64,000 nt of DNA from RGIG6353 sp045653035 (GCA_045653035.1 JAZOLO010000003.1:54799-118798); one strand, 5' to 3'. Shown: positions 17,051-26,185, counted from the stretch's first letter. Notes: a model not told the origin generated them from the letters alone. Numbers and translations: made by a program.

Positions 17051-18341
17051 ATTCAATTATAAAGTCATTTCCGATTTTTCTTATATGAGCAGAAAAGAAT
17101 GTTTCAAAAGCACGCACCGCATATTCGGTGTCCCTTGCTCCTGCAGTTTCATAGGACGAGTGCATTGCAAGCTGAGGAAGTCCTATATCTACTCCTGTGA
17201 CAGGAACGTTCGATATGGCAATATGTCCAAGAGTTGAGCCGCCTGCAATATCGGCACGGTTTATATATGAGCCCACAGGCACGTCGCACATTCTGCAAAT
17301 CTCACGGAATACCGCCTCGCCTTCACCGTCGGTAATGTATCTCATCTGTGCGTTTCGCTTTATCACGATACCCGAATTGAGATACATCTTATTGTTCTCC
17401 GAGAAAAGCTCGGGGTGATTGGGGTGTACTCCGTGTGCATTGTCGGCAGATACAAGAAAAGAGTTTGCAAGAAGTCGGAGATAATCTTCGCTATTACCGC
17501 CAAGGCAAAGAGATATACGGCGAAGCGTATCTGAAAGAAACACCGACCCTGCACCTTCAGCTGTACCGCTTCCCACCTCTTCGCTGTTGAAGAGTGCGAG
17601 AATGGGCATATTTACCTCATCGTCAGACAAAAGGAAGCCTGAAAGGGAGCAAAAAACACATTGAAGGTCGTCGAGTCTGGGGGATGACAGAAACTCATCG
17701 GATATTCCCCATATTCTTCCCTTTTCGCGGTTTACAAGGTAAAGGTCGTGAGAGACAATATTCTCCCTTTCAACGCCTGCACTCTCTGCAAGGAGTGACA
17801 GAAGCTTATTAGTACCGTCTTTCTCTCCTGCAAGAGCCTGCATATCCACGTTAAGCGTCAGCTTGTTGTCAGGTGCTTGCATAAGGTGAGGGGGAACAGA
17901 AGGGATAAGTGCTATATCTTTTTCACTATTCACAATCTTAGATACAAGCCTTTTTCCGTCCCGTGCAATAACTCTTCCTGCAACGCCGAGAGGTCTATCA
18001 AGCCAAGACGTAAGCACGGGAGCGCCGTATCTTTCAATCGAAAGCTTCAGGTAGCCCCCCGATAATTCAAACGAAGGCGAAAGCTTAAAGGAGGGGCTGT
18101 CGGTATGGGCTGCCACAATCTGAAATCCGTCAAACCCCGAGTCTGGCACTCTGAAAGCAATAATAGATGCATCGCCTTTGGTGACAAAATATGCTCCTGC
18201 CCTTTCTATATTCCACTTTTCATTCTCGAAAAGCTCGGTATAACCGTCCTCGATAAGACGCATTTTAACATTTTTTACTACGTGAAAGGGTGTGGGAGAG
18301 TCGTATATAAAATCAATAAGGTCACGGTTGAAGTTTTCCAT
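17049..18341 (-). CDS. M18 family metallo-aminopeptidase
   Basis: A 430-residue cytosolic zinc aminopeptidase of the aspartyl/yeast aminopeptidase I family. Visible motifs are AAHTDSPSFKL (metal His and Asp), SPRLDDLQC, NSEEVGSGT (catalytic Glu pair), SADNAHGVHPNHPE and the C-terminal AMHSSYET metal His. It starts 3 bases after the stop of a small unknown gene, forming one transcript with the amino-acid transporter genes, which fits peptide and amino-acid recycling. Confidence 0.94.
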   Translation of the reverse strand: MENFNRDLIDFIYDSPTPFHVVKNVKMRLIEDGYTELFENEKWNIERAGAYFVTKGDASIIAFRVPDSGFDGFQIVAAHTDSPSFKLSPSFELSGGYLKLSIERYGAPVLTSWLDRPLGVAGRVIARDGKRLVSKIVNSEKDIALIPSVPPHLMQAPDNKLTLNVDMQALAGEKDGTNKLLSLLAESAGVERENIVSHDLYLVNREKGRIWGISDEFLSSPRLDDLQCVFCSLSGFLLSDDEVNMPILALFNSEEVGSGTAEGAGSVFLSDTLRRISLCLGGNSEDYLRLLANSFLVSADNAHGVHPNHPELFSENNKMYLNSGIVIKRNAQMRYITDGEGEAVFREICRMCDVPVGSYINRADIAGGSTLGHIAISNVPVTGVDIGLPQLAMHSSYETAGARDTEYAVRAFETFFSAHIRKIGNDFIIE

Positions 18342-18344
18342 AAA

Positions 18345-18686
18345 CTAATTGTTCTCCAGTTTTCTGTAATAAGAAAAGTGTGCAACCACGGTTCTTTCTT
18401 CGCCTTTTTCATCGTCAAAGCCCGATATGATAATTCCGTTACGGCTCATAAGCTCGGCCGTGGTTATCTCCTCGGCGTTTCCGTGAAAGACGACCTTTCC
18501 TTCACAGCAGATTATAAAGGCTTTATCCTTTATGGAAATAGAACCGCTTTTGCCAACGAGTATTTCTTCGTTATCTATTCTTTCGGTTACCGATTCTATA
18601 ATGAGATTATTGAACTTTTCAGCCATTTTCATATTATAGGCACGGCTTCCGGGCTTTGGCTCGAACATTCTTGAAAAGAATGACAT
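18345..18686 (-). CDS. Uncharacterised 113-residue protein
   Basis: Starts MSFFSRMFEPKPGSRAYNMK one base after the stop of the ABC ATPase gene, and ends 3 bases before the aminopeptidase start. A longer in-frame start at 18818 would run deep into the ATPase gene and is rejected. The N-terminus looks amphipathic and basic; the rest alternates short strands (ILVGKSGSISI, AFIICCEGKVVFHG) as in a small beta-domain. No family recognised. Its place between transporter and peptidase suggests an accessory role, unproven. Confidence 0.7.
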   Translation of the reverse strand: MSFFSRMFEPKPGSRAYNMKMAEKFNNLIIESVTERIDNEEILVGKSGSISIKDKAFIICCEGKVVFHGNAEEITTAELMSRNGIIISGFDDEKGEERTVVAHFSYYRKLENN

Positions 18687-18687
18687 A

Positions 18688-19419
18688 TTAAAGCACCTTT
18701 GAAAGAAAATCTCGAAGTCTTGGGTTCTTGGGGTTTCCGAAGAATTCCTCGGGAGTTCCCTCCTCTGCAATCTGACCTGCATCAATAAAGAGGACTCTTG
18801 AGCCGACTTCTTTTGCAAAGCCCATTTCGTGTGTTACCACTACCATGGTCATTCCCTCCTCGGCAAGCTCCTTCATAAGCTCAAGAACTTCGCCTACCAT
18901 TTCGGGGTCAAGGGCTGACGTGGGCTCGTCAAAGAGAAGAACGTCGGGTGACATTGCAAGAGCACGAACTATGGCAACTCTCTGCTTTTGCCCTCCTGAA
19001 AGCTGTGAAGGGTACGCCTTTGCCTTATCAGCAAGTCCTATTCTTTCGAGAAGATCCATTGCCTTTTTCTCCGCTTCTGCCTTTGGCATAAGACCGAGCT
19101 TTATAGGGGCAAGGGTGATGTTTTCCATTATGGTTTTGTGAGGGAATAAGTTGAAGTGCTGGAATACCATTCCCATCTTCTGTCTTATCTTATTTATCTC
19201 TCTGCCCTTGTGAGAGATTTTTTTGCCGTCAAACCATATCTCTCCGTCGGTAGGAACTTCAAGCATGTTAAGGCATCGGAGGAAGGTGCTCTTACCACCA
19301 CCTGACGGTCCTATTACTACTACCTTTTCACCTTTTTCAATTTTTATGTCTATTCCGCGAAGAACCTTTATTTCGTTTTCTTTGCCAAAGCTTTTGACAA
19401 GATTTTTAACCTCTATCAC
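18688..19419 (-). CDS. Polar amino-acid ABC transporter ATP-binding protein (GlnQ-like)
   Basis: ATPase of an amino-acid importer. It has Walker A GPSGGGKS, Q-loop MVFQHFNLFPH, signature LSGGQKQR, Walker B VLLFDEPTSALDPE and the H-loop VVTHEMGFA, all typical of the GlnQ/HisP group, in 243 residues. The start is GTG at 19419, which overlaps the permease stop by 14 bases and uses the AAAGGAGG located in the permease coding end. The longer frame start at 19479 adds a hydrophobic out-of-context leader and is rejected. Confidence 0.94.
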   Translation of the reverse strand: MIEVKNLVKSFGKENEIKVLRGIDIKIEKGEKVVVIGPSGGGKSTFLRCLNMLEVPTDGEIWFDGKKISHKGREINKIRQKMGMVFQHFNLFPHKTIMENITLAPIKLGLMPKAEAEKKAMDLLERIGLADKAKAYPSQLSGGQKQRVAIVRALAMSPDVLLFDEPTSALDPEMVGEVLELMKELAEEGMTMVVVTHEMGFAKEVGSRVLFIDAGQIAEEGTPEEFFGNPKNPRLRDFLSKVL

Positions 19420-20797
19420 TGCGACGAAGCCTCCTTTCAAGAAGGGATACAAGATAAGAAAGACCGAGTACAAGTACAAGGTATATAACTGCTATTGCAA
19501 TAAGAGGCATAAAGTTACTGTATGTTATACTTCTTATCTTAAGACCGCCACGTGTAAGGTCTGCAACACCTATGTAGAACGCAACGGAGGTTTCTTTAAG
19601 AAGTGCAATAAATTCGTTTGCCAGGGCGGGAAGTACCGCCTTTATAGCCTGAGGGATTATAATGTACCACATGGTTGCAACGTAGTTGAAGCCAAGGCTT
19701 CGACCTGCTACAAGCTGACCGACGTCAATGGACATTATACCGCCTCGGACAATTTCAGCAACGTATGCACCTGAGTTTATACCGAAGCAGAGTACTGCCG
19801 CCGTAAACTTTTCAACTCCTGCAGGGAGAAGTATTACGAAGTATATAATGAGAAGCTGAATCATAACGGGCGTTCCGCGCATTACAGTAAGATAAAGACG
19901 GAATACCGTATCAAGAAACTTCATTTTTCCTGTCTTCTGATAAGTACATCTTACTATGGCAACGATAAAGCCGATAGCAAGTCCAAGGAGAAGAGAAAGT
20001 GCCGTAATGGAAAGAGTTGTACCAAGCCCCTTTGCAAGATAAGTCCAACGGTTTTCCTCTATAAAGTTACGGTAGAACTCATCCTTAAAGTCGTTATAGG
20101 CACGTAGAATAGGTGACGAGGTGTCGGGCTTCTTGGAATCGTAATTCTTGAGCTTAAAGCAATCTATACAACCGTTACGAAGGGAAGTTCTGTTGGAAAT
20201 ATCTATAGTCTCGCCGTTAACTGTAATTTCCTTTACACTGTTAACAAACTTCTTTGCCGAAACAATTCCGCCAAGCACCTTGTCCACCATGGCGTCGTCA
20301 AGGTAAAGAGTTAGTCCCTTATCCTCTGTCTCATAAATAGACATTTCCACATCGCCCGAAAGCTTTTCAGATGCTTCGACAAGAGAGAGAAGCTTCGGTC
20401 TTATTTCTAGAAGGATAGCCGTAGCATTCTTGGTCTTACCCGTTACGGGGTCGGTGAGGTCAATATTCAGAAGCTCGTTGATATTATCCTTTACGGGGGT
20501 AAGTATATCAACGGTCTCGTAACTACATTTGAGTATAATATTTTTTTCAAAGCCGTACTCTATCTCGTTTACCTTGATAGTAGTATTTTCGGCAACGTAC
20601 TTTGAACAGGGCGCTATGTTGTTTGGAAGATTTAAAAATTCTTCGTCAACCATCTTCTGCGCTTCTTCAATTGTTATTTTTGTTTCTACTGTGTTGTTTT
20701 GTCTTTCAACAAATATAGCTACAGAAAAAGCTGCTAGTACAATAGCTATTACTGCAAAAACTGCCACAAGGGCGCGCAGGTGTTTATTTTTAATCAT
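19406..20797 (-). CDS. Amino-acid ABC transporter permease with extra N-terminal extracytoplasmic domain
   Basis: Residues 251-463 are an ordinary HisM/GlnP-type permease with the EAA loop (GRSLGFNYVATMWYIIIPQA). Ahead of it is a single membrane helix (about 8-30) and a roughly 220-residue predicted extracytoplasmic domain of unknown family containing Cys64, Cys91 and a CIDC pair (210-213). Usual permeases of this family are about 220-240 residues, so this is a fusion or domain gain. It is part of a binding protein-permease-ATPase operon, with a terminator-like stem between binding protein and permease. Confidence 0.9.
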   Translation of the reverse strand: MIKNKHLRALVAVFAVIAIVLAAFSVAIFVERQNNTVETKITIEEAQKMVDEEFLNLPNNIAPCSKYVAENTTIKVNEIEYGFEKNIILKCSYETVDILTPVKDNINELLNIDLTDPVTGKTKNATAILLEIRPKLLSLVEASEKLSGDVEMSIYETEDKGLTLYLDDAMVDKVLGGIVSAKKFVNSVKEITVNGETIDISNRTSLRNGCIDCFKLKNYDSKKPDTSSPILRAYNDFKDEFYRNFIEENRWTYLAKGLGTTLSITALSLLLGLAIGFIVAIVRCTYQKTGKMKFLDTVFRLYLTVMRGTPVMIQLLIIYFVILLPAGVEKFTAAVLCFGINSGAYVAEIVRGGIMSIDVGQLVAGRSLGFNYVATMWYIIIPQAIKAVLPALANEFIALLKETSVAFYIGVADLTRGGLKIRSITYSNFMPLIAIAVIYLVLVLGLSYLVSLLERRLRRSDRG

Positions 20798-20821
20798 TTG
20801 GATTTGCCTTCCTTTTAACGC

Positions 20822-20856
20822 AAAAAAATAGGAAAGCTCAAGACGTTCCTATTTTT
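20822..20856 (-). terminator. Attenuating terminator between binding-protein and permease genes
   Basis: An 11-bp perfect stem (20824-20834 with 20846-20856) is followed by seven Ts on the minus strand, right after the binding-protein stop. Such partial terminators let the binding protein be made in excess over the membrane parts. Confidence 0.8.
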
Positions 20857-20888
20857 CTGCATTATCTTAAATGTTCGTGTTTAAAAGA

Positions 20889-21710
20889 TTACTTGATGTA
20901 CTTAGCAACGATTTCTGCAATCTTTCCGTTTTCAGTAAGTGCAAGAATTGCCTCGTTGAGTCTGTCAAGAAGCTCTGTGTTTTCCTTGTTAACGCAGATA
21001 GCATAGTCCTCGTCAGCGTAGGAGGTTTCAAGAATCTTGAGACCTTCGTTTGCTGCAACAAGTGCCTTAGCGGGCTCGTTGTCGATGATAACGCAATCAA
21101 GGTCGCCACCTACAAGTGCGATAACTGCTTCGTTGCCGTTGCTGTATGCGGTAACTCTTTCTGCACCGAAGTCATCTGTAGCGTAGATATCACCTGTTGT
21201 ACCCTGCTGAACACCTACCTTGTAGGTAGCGCCGTCTGCATAGAGGTCGTCAACTGTAGCGATAGCGGAATCTTCCTTAACGATGATGGACTGTACGCCT
21301 GTTGCGTAGCTGTTTGTGAAGTTGATTTCAAGAAGTCTTGCTTCGGTAACTGACATACCTGCCATAGCGAAATCAACAGCACCTTTCATAACGGCAGTGA
21401 TGATTGTGTCGAATTCCATATCCTGAATTTCAAGAGTCATGCCGAGGTATTCAGCAATAGCTGCTGCAATCTCAGCATCGATACCTACGATTACGCCGTC
21501 CTGATAGTACTCATAGGGCTGGAAGTAAGCGTTGGTAGCCATCTTGATAACAGGCTTTTCTTCGGGAACTTCGGGAGTCTCGTTGTTTTCGGGTACTTCA
21601 ACGTTTTCTACTTCATTGTTGTTTTCTTCTGCTGTCTCGTTACATGCTACAAGTGCGAATGACATCATGAGCATGGAGATAGCAAGAACTACTGAAAGAA
21701 ACTTTTTCAT
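20889..21710 (-). CDS. Amino-acid ABC transporter substrate-binding lipoprotein
   Basis: A 273-residue binding protein: signal peptide with lipobox ALVAC, an acidic Asn/Glu-rich linker, then the family 3 solute-binding fold (QPYEYYQDGVIVGIDAEIA, AMAGMSVTEARL, VGVQQGTTGDIYA, DCVIIDNEPAKAL). It is the first gene of the importer operon; the exact amino acid cannot be told from the sequence. Confidence 0.93.
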   Translation of the reverse strand: MKKFLSVVLAISMLMMSFALVACNETAEENNNEVENVEVPENNETPEVPEEKPVIKMATNAYFQPYEYYQDGVIVGIDAEIAAAIAEYLGMTLEIQDMEFDTIITAVMKGAVDFAMAGMSVTEARLLEINFTNSYATGVQSIIVKEDSAIATVDDLYADGATYKVGVQQGTTGDIYATDDFGAERVTAYSNGNEAVIALVGGDLDCVIIDNEPAKALVAANEGLKILETSYADEDYAICVNKENTELLDRLNEAILALTENGKIAEIVAKYIK

Positions 21711-21749
21711 GGTTTTGTTTTCTCCTTAAAATATAATGTTGATACGAAG

Positions 21750-21777
21750 ATTATACATCATTCCGCTAAAAAATCAA
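21750..21777 (-). promoter_or_regulatory. Promoter of the amino-acid transporter operon
   Basis: TTGATT (21777-21772) and TATAAT (21755-21750), 16-base spacer on the minus strand. Confidence 0.7.
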
Positions 21778-21800
21778 CCTTTTTTTGCAAAAAAAATATT

Positions 21801-21835
21801 TTTTATGCACTTTTACCCGAAACAGGTGCATAAAA
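21801..21835. promoter_or_regulatory. 10-bp inverted repeat TTTTATGCAC/GTGCATAAAA in the divergent region
   Basis: Perfect arms 21801-21810 and 21826-21835 with a 15-base spacer, and a further GTGCATA at 21859-21865. They lie just upstream of the transporter operon promoter in the 445-base AT-rich gap before rnfC. A regulator site for either operon is possible; the protein is unknown. Confidence 0.45.
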
Positions 21836-21931
21836 TATCTTGTATATGTAACATTTTTGTGCATATTTATTCAAATTATCGTATTTTTATTCATGTTATA
21901 AAAGCACGAAAAGTATCTAAAAATGTTCACA

Positions 21932-21946
21932 ATGTAAGCGTTTACG
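21932..21946. promoter_or_regulatory. cre-like site
   Basis: ATGTAAGCGTTTACG matches the Firmicute catabolite-responsive element consensus at all but the last position. It is about 150-190 bases from the promoters on each side. CcpA control is inference only. Confidence 0.35.
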
Positions 21947-22096
21947 ATTTTGTAGTAAATTTTTAACTGTTTTTTTGCATATTCATTTTATCCTTGTATA
22001 CAGGAGATTTTTGCACTTTTGCTTGTTAAAAAATTATCAATCCTATGAACTTTTTAAACAAAGTTGAAAAAAATCGAAAAATCATCATTTTAGGTG

Positions 22097-22125
22097 TTGC
22101 AAACTTGAGAAAAAAGTGCTAAAAT
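22097..22125 (+). promoter_or_regulatory. Promoter of the rnf operon
   Basis: TTGCAA (22097-22102) and TAAAAT (22120-22125) with a 17-base spacer, 30 bases before the rnfC ATG, which has a GGAGG Shine-Dalgarno. Confidence 0.65.
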
Positions 22126-22155
22126 ATACACAAATGAAAAAAGGAGGGCAAAACA

Positions 22156-23454
22156 ATGTCTTTAACCTTTAAAGGTGGACTTCATCCTGAAGAGAATAAA
22201 ATCACATCTAAATGTCCTATTGAAATCATGCCCGAGCCTGCAACAGTTTCTATCGCCATGTCTCAGCACATAGGTGCACCCTGTACTCCGCTTGTAAAAA
22301 AAGGAGACCGAGTTCTTAAAGGGCAGCTTATAGGTATGGCTGATGGGGGGCTTGTATGTCCAGTTCATTCCAGCATTTCGGGAACGGTTACGGGAATAGT
22401 TGACAGAGTGGGCAGTGCAGGGCAAAAGGTCGTGCACGTAGAAATAGAAAACGACTATAAATCCGAGCTCTCTCCCAATATATTGGAAAATACAAAATCT
22501 CTTGAAGAGCATACCTTCGAGGAAATAGTAGAAATAGTAAAAAATGCAGGTGTTGCAGGTATGGGAGGTGCAGCATTCCCTACCCATTTTAAAATCTTCA
22601 CCGCTAAAGATAAGGTAACAAAGCTTATTGTAAACTGTTCTGAGTGTGAGCCTTACATTACGGCAAACCACCGTCTTATGCTTGAAAAGCCCGAGGAAAT
22701 CATAAACGGTATCAGAGTTGTTATGCACGCGCTTGGACTCAAGGAGTGCAATATTGCTGTAGAGGACAACAAAAAGGACGCTATAACCGTTCTTGAAAAT
22801 GTTCTTTCGGGTGACAGCAATATTTCAATAAGGGTAGTAAAAACAAAATATCCCCAAGGCGATGAAAGACAGCTTATATATGCCATCGACAAAATAGAAA
22901 TCCCTACAGGAAAGCTTCCAGCCGACGTGGGACGCATTGTTCTTAACGCCGAGACCTGTGCGGCAATATGGCATGCGTTTTCACAAGGTTTACCTGTCAT
23001 AAACAGAATTATAACTGTAACAGGCGACTGTGTCGCAAATCCTAAGAATCTTCTGGTACCAATCGGTACTTCCATTTCAGATATTATCACATACTGTGGA
23101 GGCTACACAGGAGAAATCGAGAAAATAATCAGCGGCGGTCCTATGATGGGAATGGCTCAATGGGATAAAAACGCACCTGTTGTAAAGGGCACTGCTTCAG
23201 TTCTCTGCCTTAAAAAGAAGGGAAAGAAAAGTCAAGCTGAAAGCTGCATACACTGCGGTAAGTGCGTAGGCTCATGTCCCATGCATCTCATGCCACTTTA
23301 CCTTGCTTCCTTTGCAAAGCTCGGCGACTATGAGGCGTGTCGAGAATTCGACGTGCTCAGCTGTGTTGAATGTGGCTGCTGTACTTATCAGTGTCCCGGA
23401 AACGTTCCAATAGTTCAATACATAAGAACTGCCAAGGGTAAACTCAAAAAATAG
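22156..23454 (+). CDS. rnfC: Rnf electron transport complex subunit RnfC
   Basis: Peripheral NADH-oxidising subunit of the Rnf complex, which couples ferredoxin:NAD+ electron transfer to Na+ or H+ pumping. In 432 residues it shows the glycine-rich NADH/FMN region (GMGGAAFPTHFK), the Complex I 51-kDa-like core, and two C-terminal [4Fe-4S] sites, CIHCGKCVGSCP and CVECGCCTYQCP. First gene of a six-gene rnfCDGEAB operon, the order seen in acetogens and other Clostridia. Confidence 0.97.
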   Translation: MSLTFKGGLHPEENKITSKCPIEIMPEPATVSIAMSQHIGAPCTPLVKKGDRVLKGQLIGMADGGLVCPVHSSISGTVTGIVDRVGSAGQKVVHVEIENDYKSELSPNILENTKSLEEHTFEEIVEIVKNAGVAGMGGAAFPTHFKIFTAKDKVTKLIVNCSECEPYITANHRLMLEKPEEIINGIRVVMHALGLKECNIAVEDNKKDAITVLENVLSGDSNISIRVVKTKYPQGDERQLIYAIDKIEIPTGKLPADVGRIVLNAETCAAIWHAFSQGLPVINRIITVTGDCVANPKNLLVPIGTSISDIITYCGGYTGEIEKIISGGPMMGMAQWDKNAPVVKGTASVLCLKKKGKKSQAESCIHCGKCVGSCPMHLMPLYLASFAKLGDYEACREFDVLSCVECGCCTYQCPGNVPIVQYIRTAKGKLKK

Positions 23455-23470
23455 ATAAGGAGAATTAACT

Positions 23471-24448
23471 ATGAGTCTTCTAAAGGTTTCTGCTTCCCCT
23501 CATATAAGGCATGAGGATACTGCAAGGGTGCTTATGGGTGACGTTATCATTGCCCTTTTCCCTCTTCTTATATGGGGTACATACATTTTCGGATTGAGAG
23601 TACTTACCGTAACGGCAGTATCTGTAATAAGCTGTGTGCTTTCGGAGTATATATTTAATCTCATAATTAAAAAGCCCTCCCCTGTCGGAGACCTTTCTGC
23701 CATTGTCAGCGGTCTTCTTCTTGCATACAACCTTCCGGCATCCGCTCCCCTTTGGCTTCCTGCTGTTGGCGGTGTTTTTGCAATGGTAGTAGTAAAAGGA
23801 CTTTTCGGAGGAATAGGTAAAAACTTCATGAATCCCGTGCTTGCGGCACGTATATTCCTCTTTGCTTCATGGCCCTCTCACATGACGGCTTACAGCGAGG
23901 CGCTTCACCGACTTCCCCTTTTTGGAGAGGTTGACTCTGTTTCATCTGCCACCACTCTCACAATTCTCAAATCAGGTCAGATGACAGATAAGAGTATTTC
24001 AGATTTATTTATAGGCAACATGTCGGGCTGTATCGGTGAGATTTCGGCTCTCCTCATTCTTGTGGGCGGTCTTTATCTTTTAGTGCGCCGTGTTATTACA
24101 TGGCACATTCCCGTATCCTTTATTGCAACGGTAGCATTGCTCGCTTTTCTGTGTGCACCTCCTGCACTTGACAAAATACCCTTCGTGCTTTCTGAGCTTT
24201 TTAGCGGAGGTCTTATGCTCGGTGCAGTATTCATGGCTACCGACTATGTAACCTCCCCTGTAACTCCGAAAGGAAGAATAATTTACGGTATAGGCTGCGG
24301 ATTCCTTACTGTATTTATCAGAATATTCGGCGGATATCCCGAAGGTGTTTCATTTGCTATCGTTATCATGAATCTTTTCGTGTGGTATCTTGACCGCGGC
24401 ACAAAGCCCACTAAATTCGGAGGAGGTAAAAAGCATGCAAAAGCTTAA
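23471..24448 (+). CDS. rnfD: Rnf electron transport complex subunit RnfD
   Basis: A 325-residue membrane subunit related to NqrB with about nine to ten helices; it normally carries a covalently bound FMN on a Thr or Ser in its extracytoplasmic loop. The candidate loop here reads VSSATTLTILK. Motifs SPHIRHEDT at the N-terminus and DYVTSPVTPKGR near the C-terminus fit RnfD. Its last 14 bases overlap the start of rnfG, suggesting coupled translation. Confidence 0.95.
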   Translation: MSLLKVSASPHIRHEDTARVLMGDVIIALFPLLIWGTYIFGLRVLTVTAVSVISCVLSEYIFNLIIKKPSPVGDLSAIVSGLLLAYNLPASAPLWLPAVGGVFAMVVVKGLFGGIGKNFMNPVLAARIFLFASWPSHMTAYSEALHRLPLFGEVDSVSSATTLTILKSGQMTDKSISDLFIGNMSGCIGEISALLILVGGLYLLVRRVITWHIPVSFIATVALLAFLCAPPALDKIPFVLSELFSGGLMLGAVFMATDYVTSPVTPKGRIIYGIGCGFLTVFIRIFGGYPEGVSFAIVIMNLFVWYLDRGTKPTKFGGGKKHAKA

Positions 24449-24992
24449 GTTTTTAAAGCCCGCTCTTCCCTTGACCGTTATCTGTGTGGTTATTGCTTTT
24501 ATTCTTGCATTCGTCAATGCTGTAACAGCTGACAAAATTGCACAAAACGTACTCAAGGAAAAGGAAGAGGCTATTCTTAAAATTTTCCCAAAAACCGATT
24601 CCTTTGAGGTTGCTGAGAATGAATTTTATGCTGACTGTGTAAACGATGCGGGTGCAGTAAATGATAAAGACGGAAACATTATTGGCTATTACGCCGACGT
24701 TTCTCCCATCGGCTTTAAGGGAGAAATTTCACTTATTGTAGGCTGTGACCTTGAAGGAAAGGTTATTCGTGCTTTTTGCCTTTCGACCACAGAAACCCCT
24801 GCTGTGGGTACAAGAGCTACAGAGGATGCTTATCTTCAGAAATATACTTCACTTACTGCAAACGAAGCTGAAAAAGTTGATACCATTACAGGAGCTACTA
24901 TCAGCTCAAAGGCAGTAAGACATGGTGTTTACGATGCCACACTTACAATTCAAAAGATAATAGAGGAGGGAAAAACCGATGTCGAAGATTAA
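24435..24992 (+). CDS. rnfG: Rnf electron transport complex subunit RnfG
   Basis: A 185-residue protein anchored by one N-terminal helix, with an extracytoplasmic FMN-binding domain. The covalent flavinylation motif is clear: TITGATISS, with the acceptor Thr. The ATG at 24435 sits behind AGGAGGT inside the end of rnfD; a longer frame from 24390 has no such site and is rejected. Confidence 0.95.
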   Translation: MQKLKFLKPALPLTVICVVIAFILAFVNAVTADKIAQNVLKEKEEAILKIFPKTDSFEVAENEFYADCVNDAGAVNDKDGNIIGYYADVSPIGFKGEISLIVGCDLEGKVIRAFCLSTTETPAVGTRATEDAYLQKYTSLTANEAEKVDTITGATISSKAVRHGVYDATLTIQKIIEEGKTDVED

Positions 24993-25593
24993 AAAGCTTT
25001 TTACCGATGGTCTGTTTGACAAAAACCCCATCCTCGTTCAGCTTCTCGGTACCTGTGCGACTCTTGCTGTAACAACGTCTGTTTCAAACGGTATTGCCAT
25101 GGGTCTTTCCACAACAGCTGTGCTTATATGCTCAAACGTTTTTATCTCAATCCTTAGAAAATTCATTCCAGGCGAAGTGAGAATTGCATCATATATAGTT
25201 GTTATTTCAGGCTTTGTTACTGCTATAGAGCTTCTTATCAAAGCATTTCTGCCCGAAATAAACAAATCACTCGGCGTGTTTATTCCTCTTATAGTTGTAA
25301 ACTGCATTATCCTTTCGAGAGCAGAGTCCTTTGCCTCAAAGAACACTCCTTTTTTTGCTGCACTTGACGGAGTGGCAATGGGAGGCGGATTTACAATGGC
25401 CCTTGTAATTGTTTCAGCAATACGTGAGGTAATAGGCTCAGGCACTCTTCTCGGCATCAAGCTTCTTCCTGCATCTTACCAGCCTGCTCTTATTTTCATT
25501 ATGTCCGCAGGTGCTTTCTTTACCCTCGCATTTGTAGTTGCGGCTATGAATAAGATACTTGCAGTTATAAAGAAGAAAAAGGAGGTAAAGTAA
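24979..25593 (+). CDS. rnfE: Rnf electron transport complex subunit RnfE
   Basis: A 204-residue, six-helix membrane subunit homologous to NqrD and related to RnfA. It shows the family stretches NPILVQLLGTCATLAVTTS and VVNCIILSRAESFA; Cys residues in these inverted-topology half-repeats bind an intramembrane [2Fe-2S] shared with RnfA. The start overlaps rnfG by 14 bases. Confidence 0.95.
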   Translation: MSKIKKLFTDGLFDKNPILVQLLGTCATLAVTTSVSNGIAMGLSTTAVLICSNVFISILRKFIPGEVRIASYIVVISGFVTAIELLIKAFLPEINKSLGVFIPLIVVNCIILSRAESFASKNTPFFAALDGVAMGGGFTMALVIVSAIREVIGSGTLLGIKLLPASYQPALIFIMSAGAFFTLAFVVAAMNKILAVIKKKKEVK

Positions 25594-25594
25594 C

Positions 25595-26173
25595 ATGAAA
25601 GAAATACTTCTAATCGCCTTTGCGGCAATAATCACCGAAAACTTTATCTTCTCACGATTTCTCGGTATATGCCCTTTCCTCGGAGTTTCCGAGAAGCCCT
25701 CAACGGCCACAGGTATGGGTCTTGCAGTAATGTTCGTTATGACCGTTTCATCGGCACTTACCTGGCTTGTTTACGAGTACATACTCGTTCCTTCAGGGCT
25801 TGAATACATTAAAACCATTGCGTTCATTCTCATTATTGCGGCACTTGTCCAGATAATTGAGATGTTCCTCAAAAAATTTATCCCTGCCCTTTATCAGGCA
25901 CTGGGAATTTATCTTCCTCTCATTACTACAAACTGTGCGGTTCTCGGTGCTGCACTTCTCAACGTGCAAAACGGATTCAGCTTTTTAGAGTCTGTTGTTT
26001 TCGGTCTGTCTGCGGCAATAGGCTTCACAGTTGCCCTTCTCATTTTCGCAGGTGTCCGTGAAAGGCTGAGATTTTCAACCCCTCCTGCCGCCTTCAAGGG
26101 AATACCAATTCTTCTTGTATCAGCAGGACTTATAGCGATGGCTTTTTCAGGCTTTGCAGGAATAACCCTATAA
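25595..26173 (+). CDS. rnfA: Rnf electron transport complex subunit RnfA
   Basis: A 192-residue, six-helix membrane subunit homologous to NqrE. Motifs FSRFLGICPFLGVS and LPLITTNCAVLG each supply a Cys near the membrane centre for the iron-sulfur cluster shared with RnfE. The ATG is one base after the rnfE stop with GGAGG in the rnfE coding end. Confidence 0.96.
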   Translation: MKEILLIAFAAIITENFIFSRFLGICPFLGVSEKPSTATGMGLAVMFVMTVSSALTWLVYEYILVPSGLEYIKTIAFILIIAALVQIIEMFLKKFIPALYQALGIYLPLITTNCAVLGAALLNVQNGFSFLESVVFGLSAAIGFTVALLIFAGVRERLRFSTPPAAFKGIPILLVSAGLIAMAFSGFAGITL

Positions 26174-26185
26174 GGAGTGTGAAAA

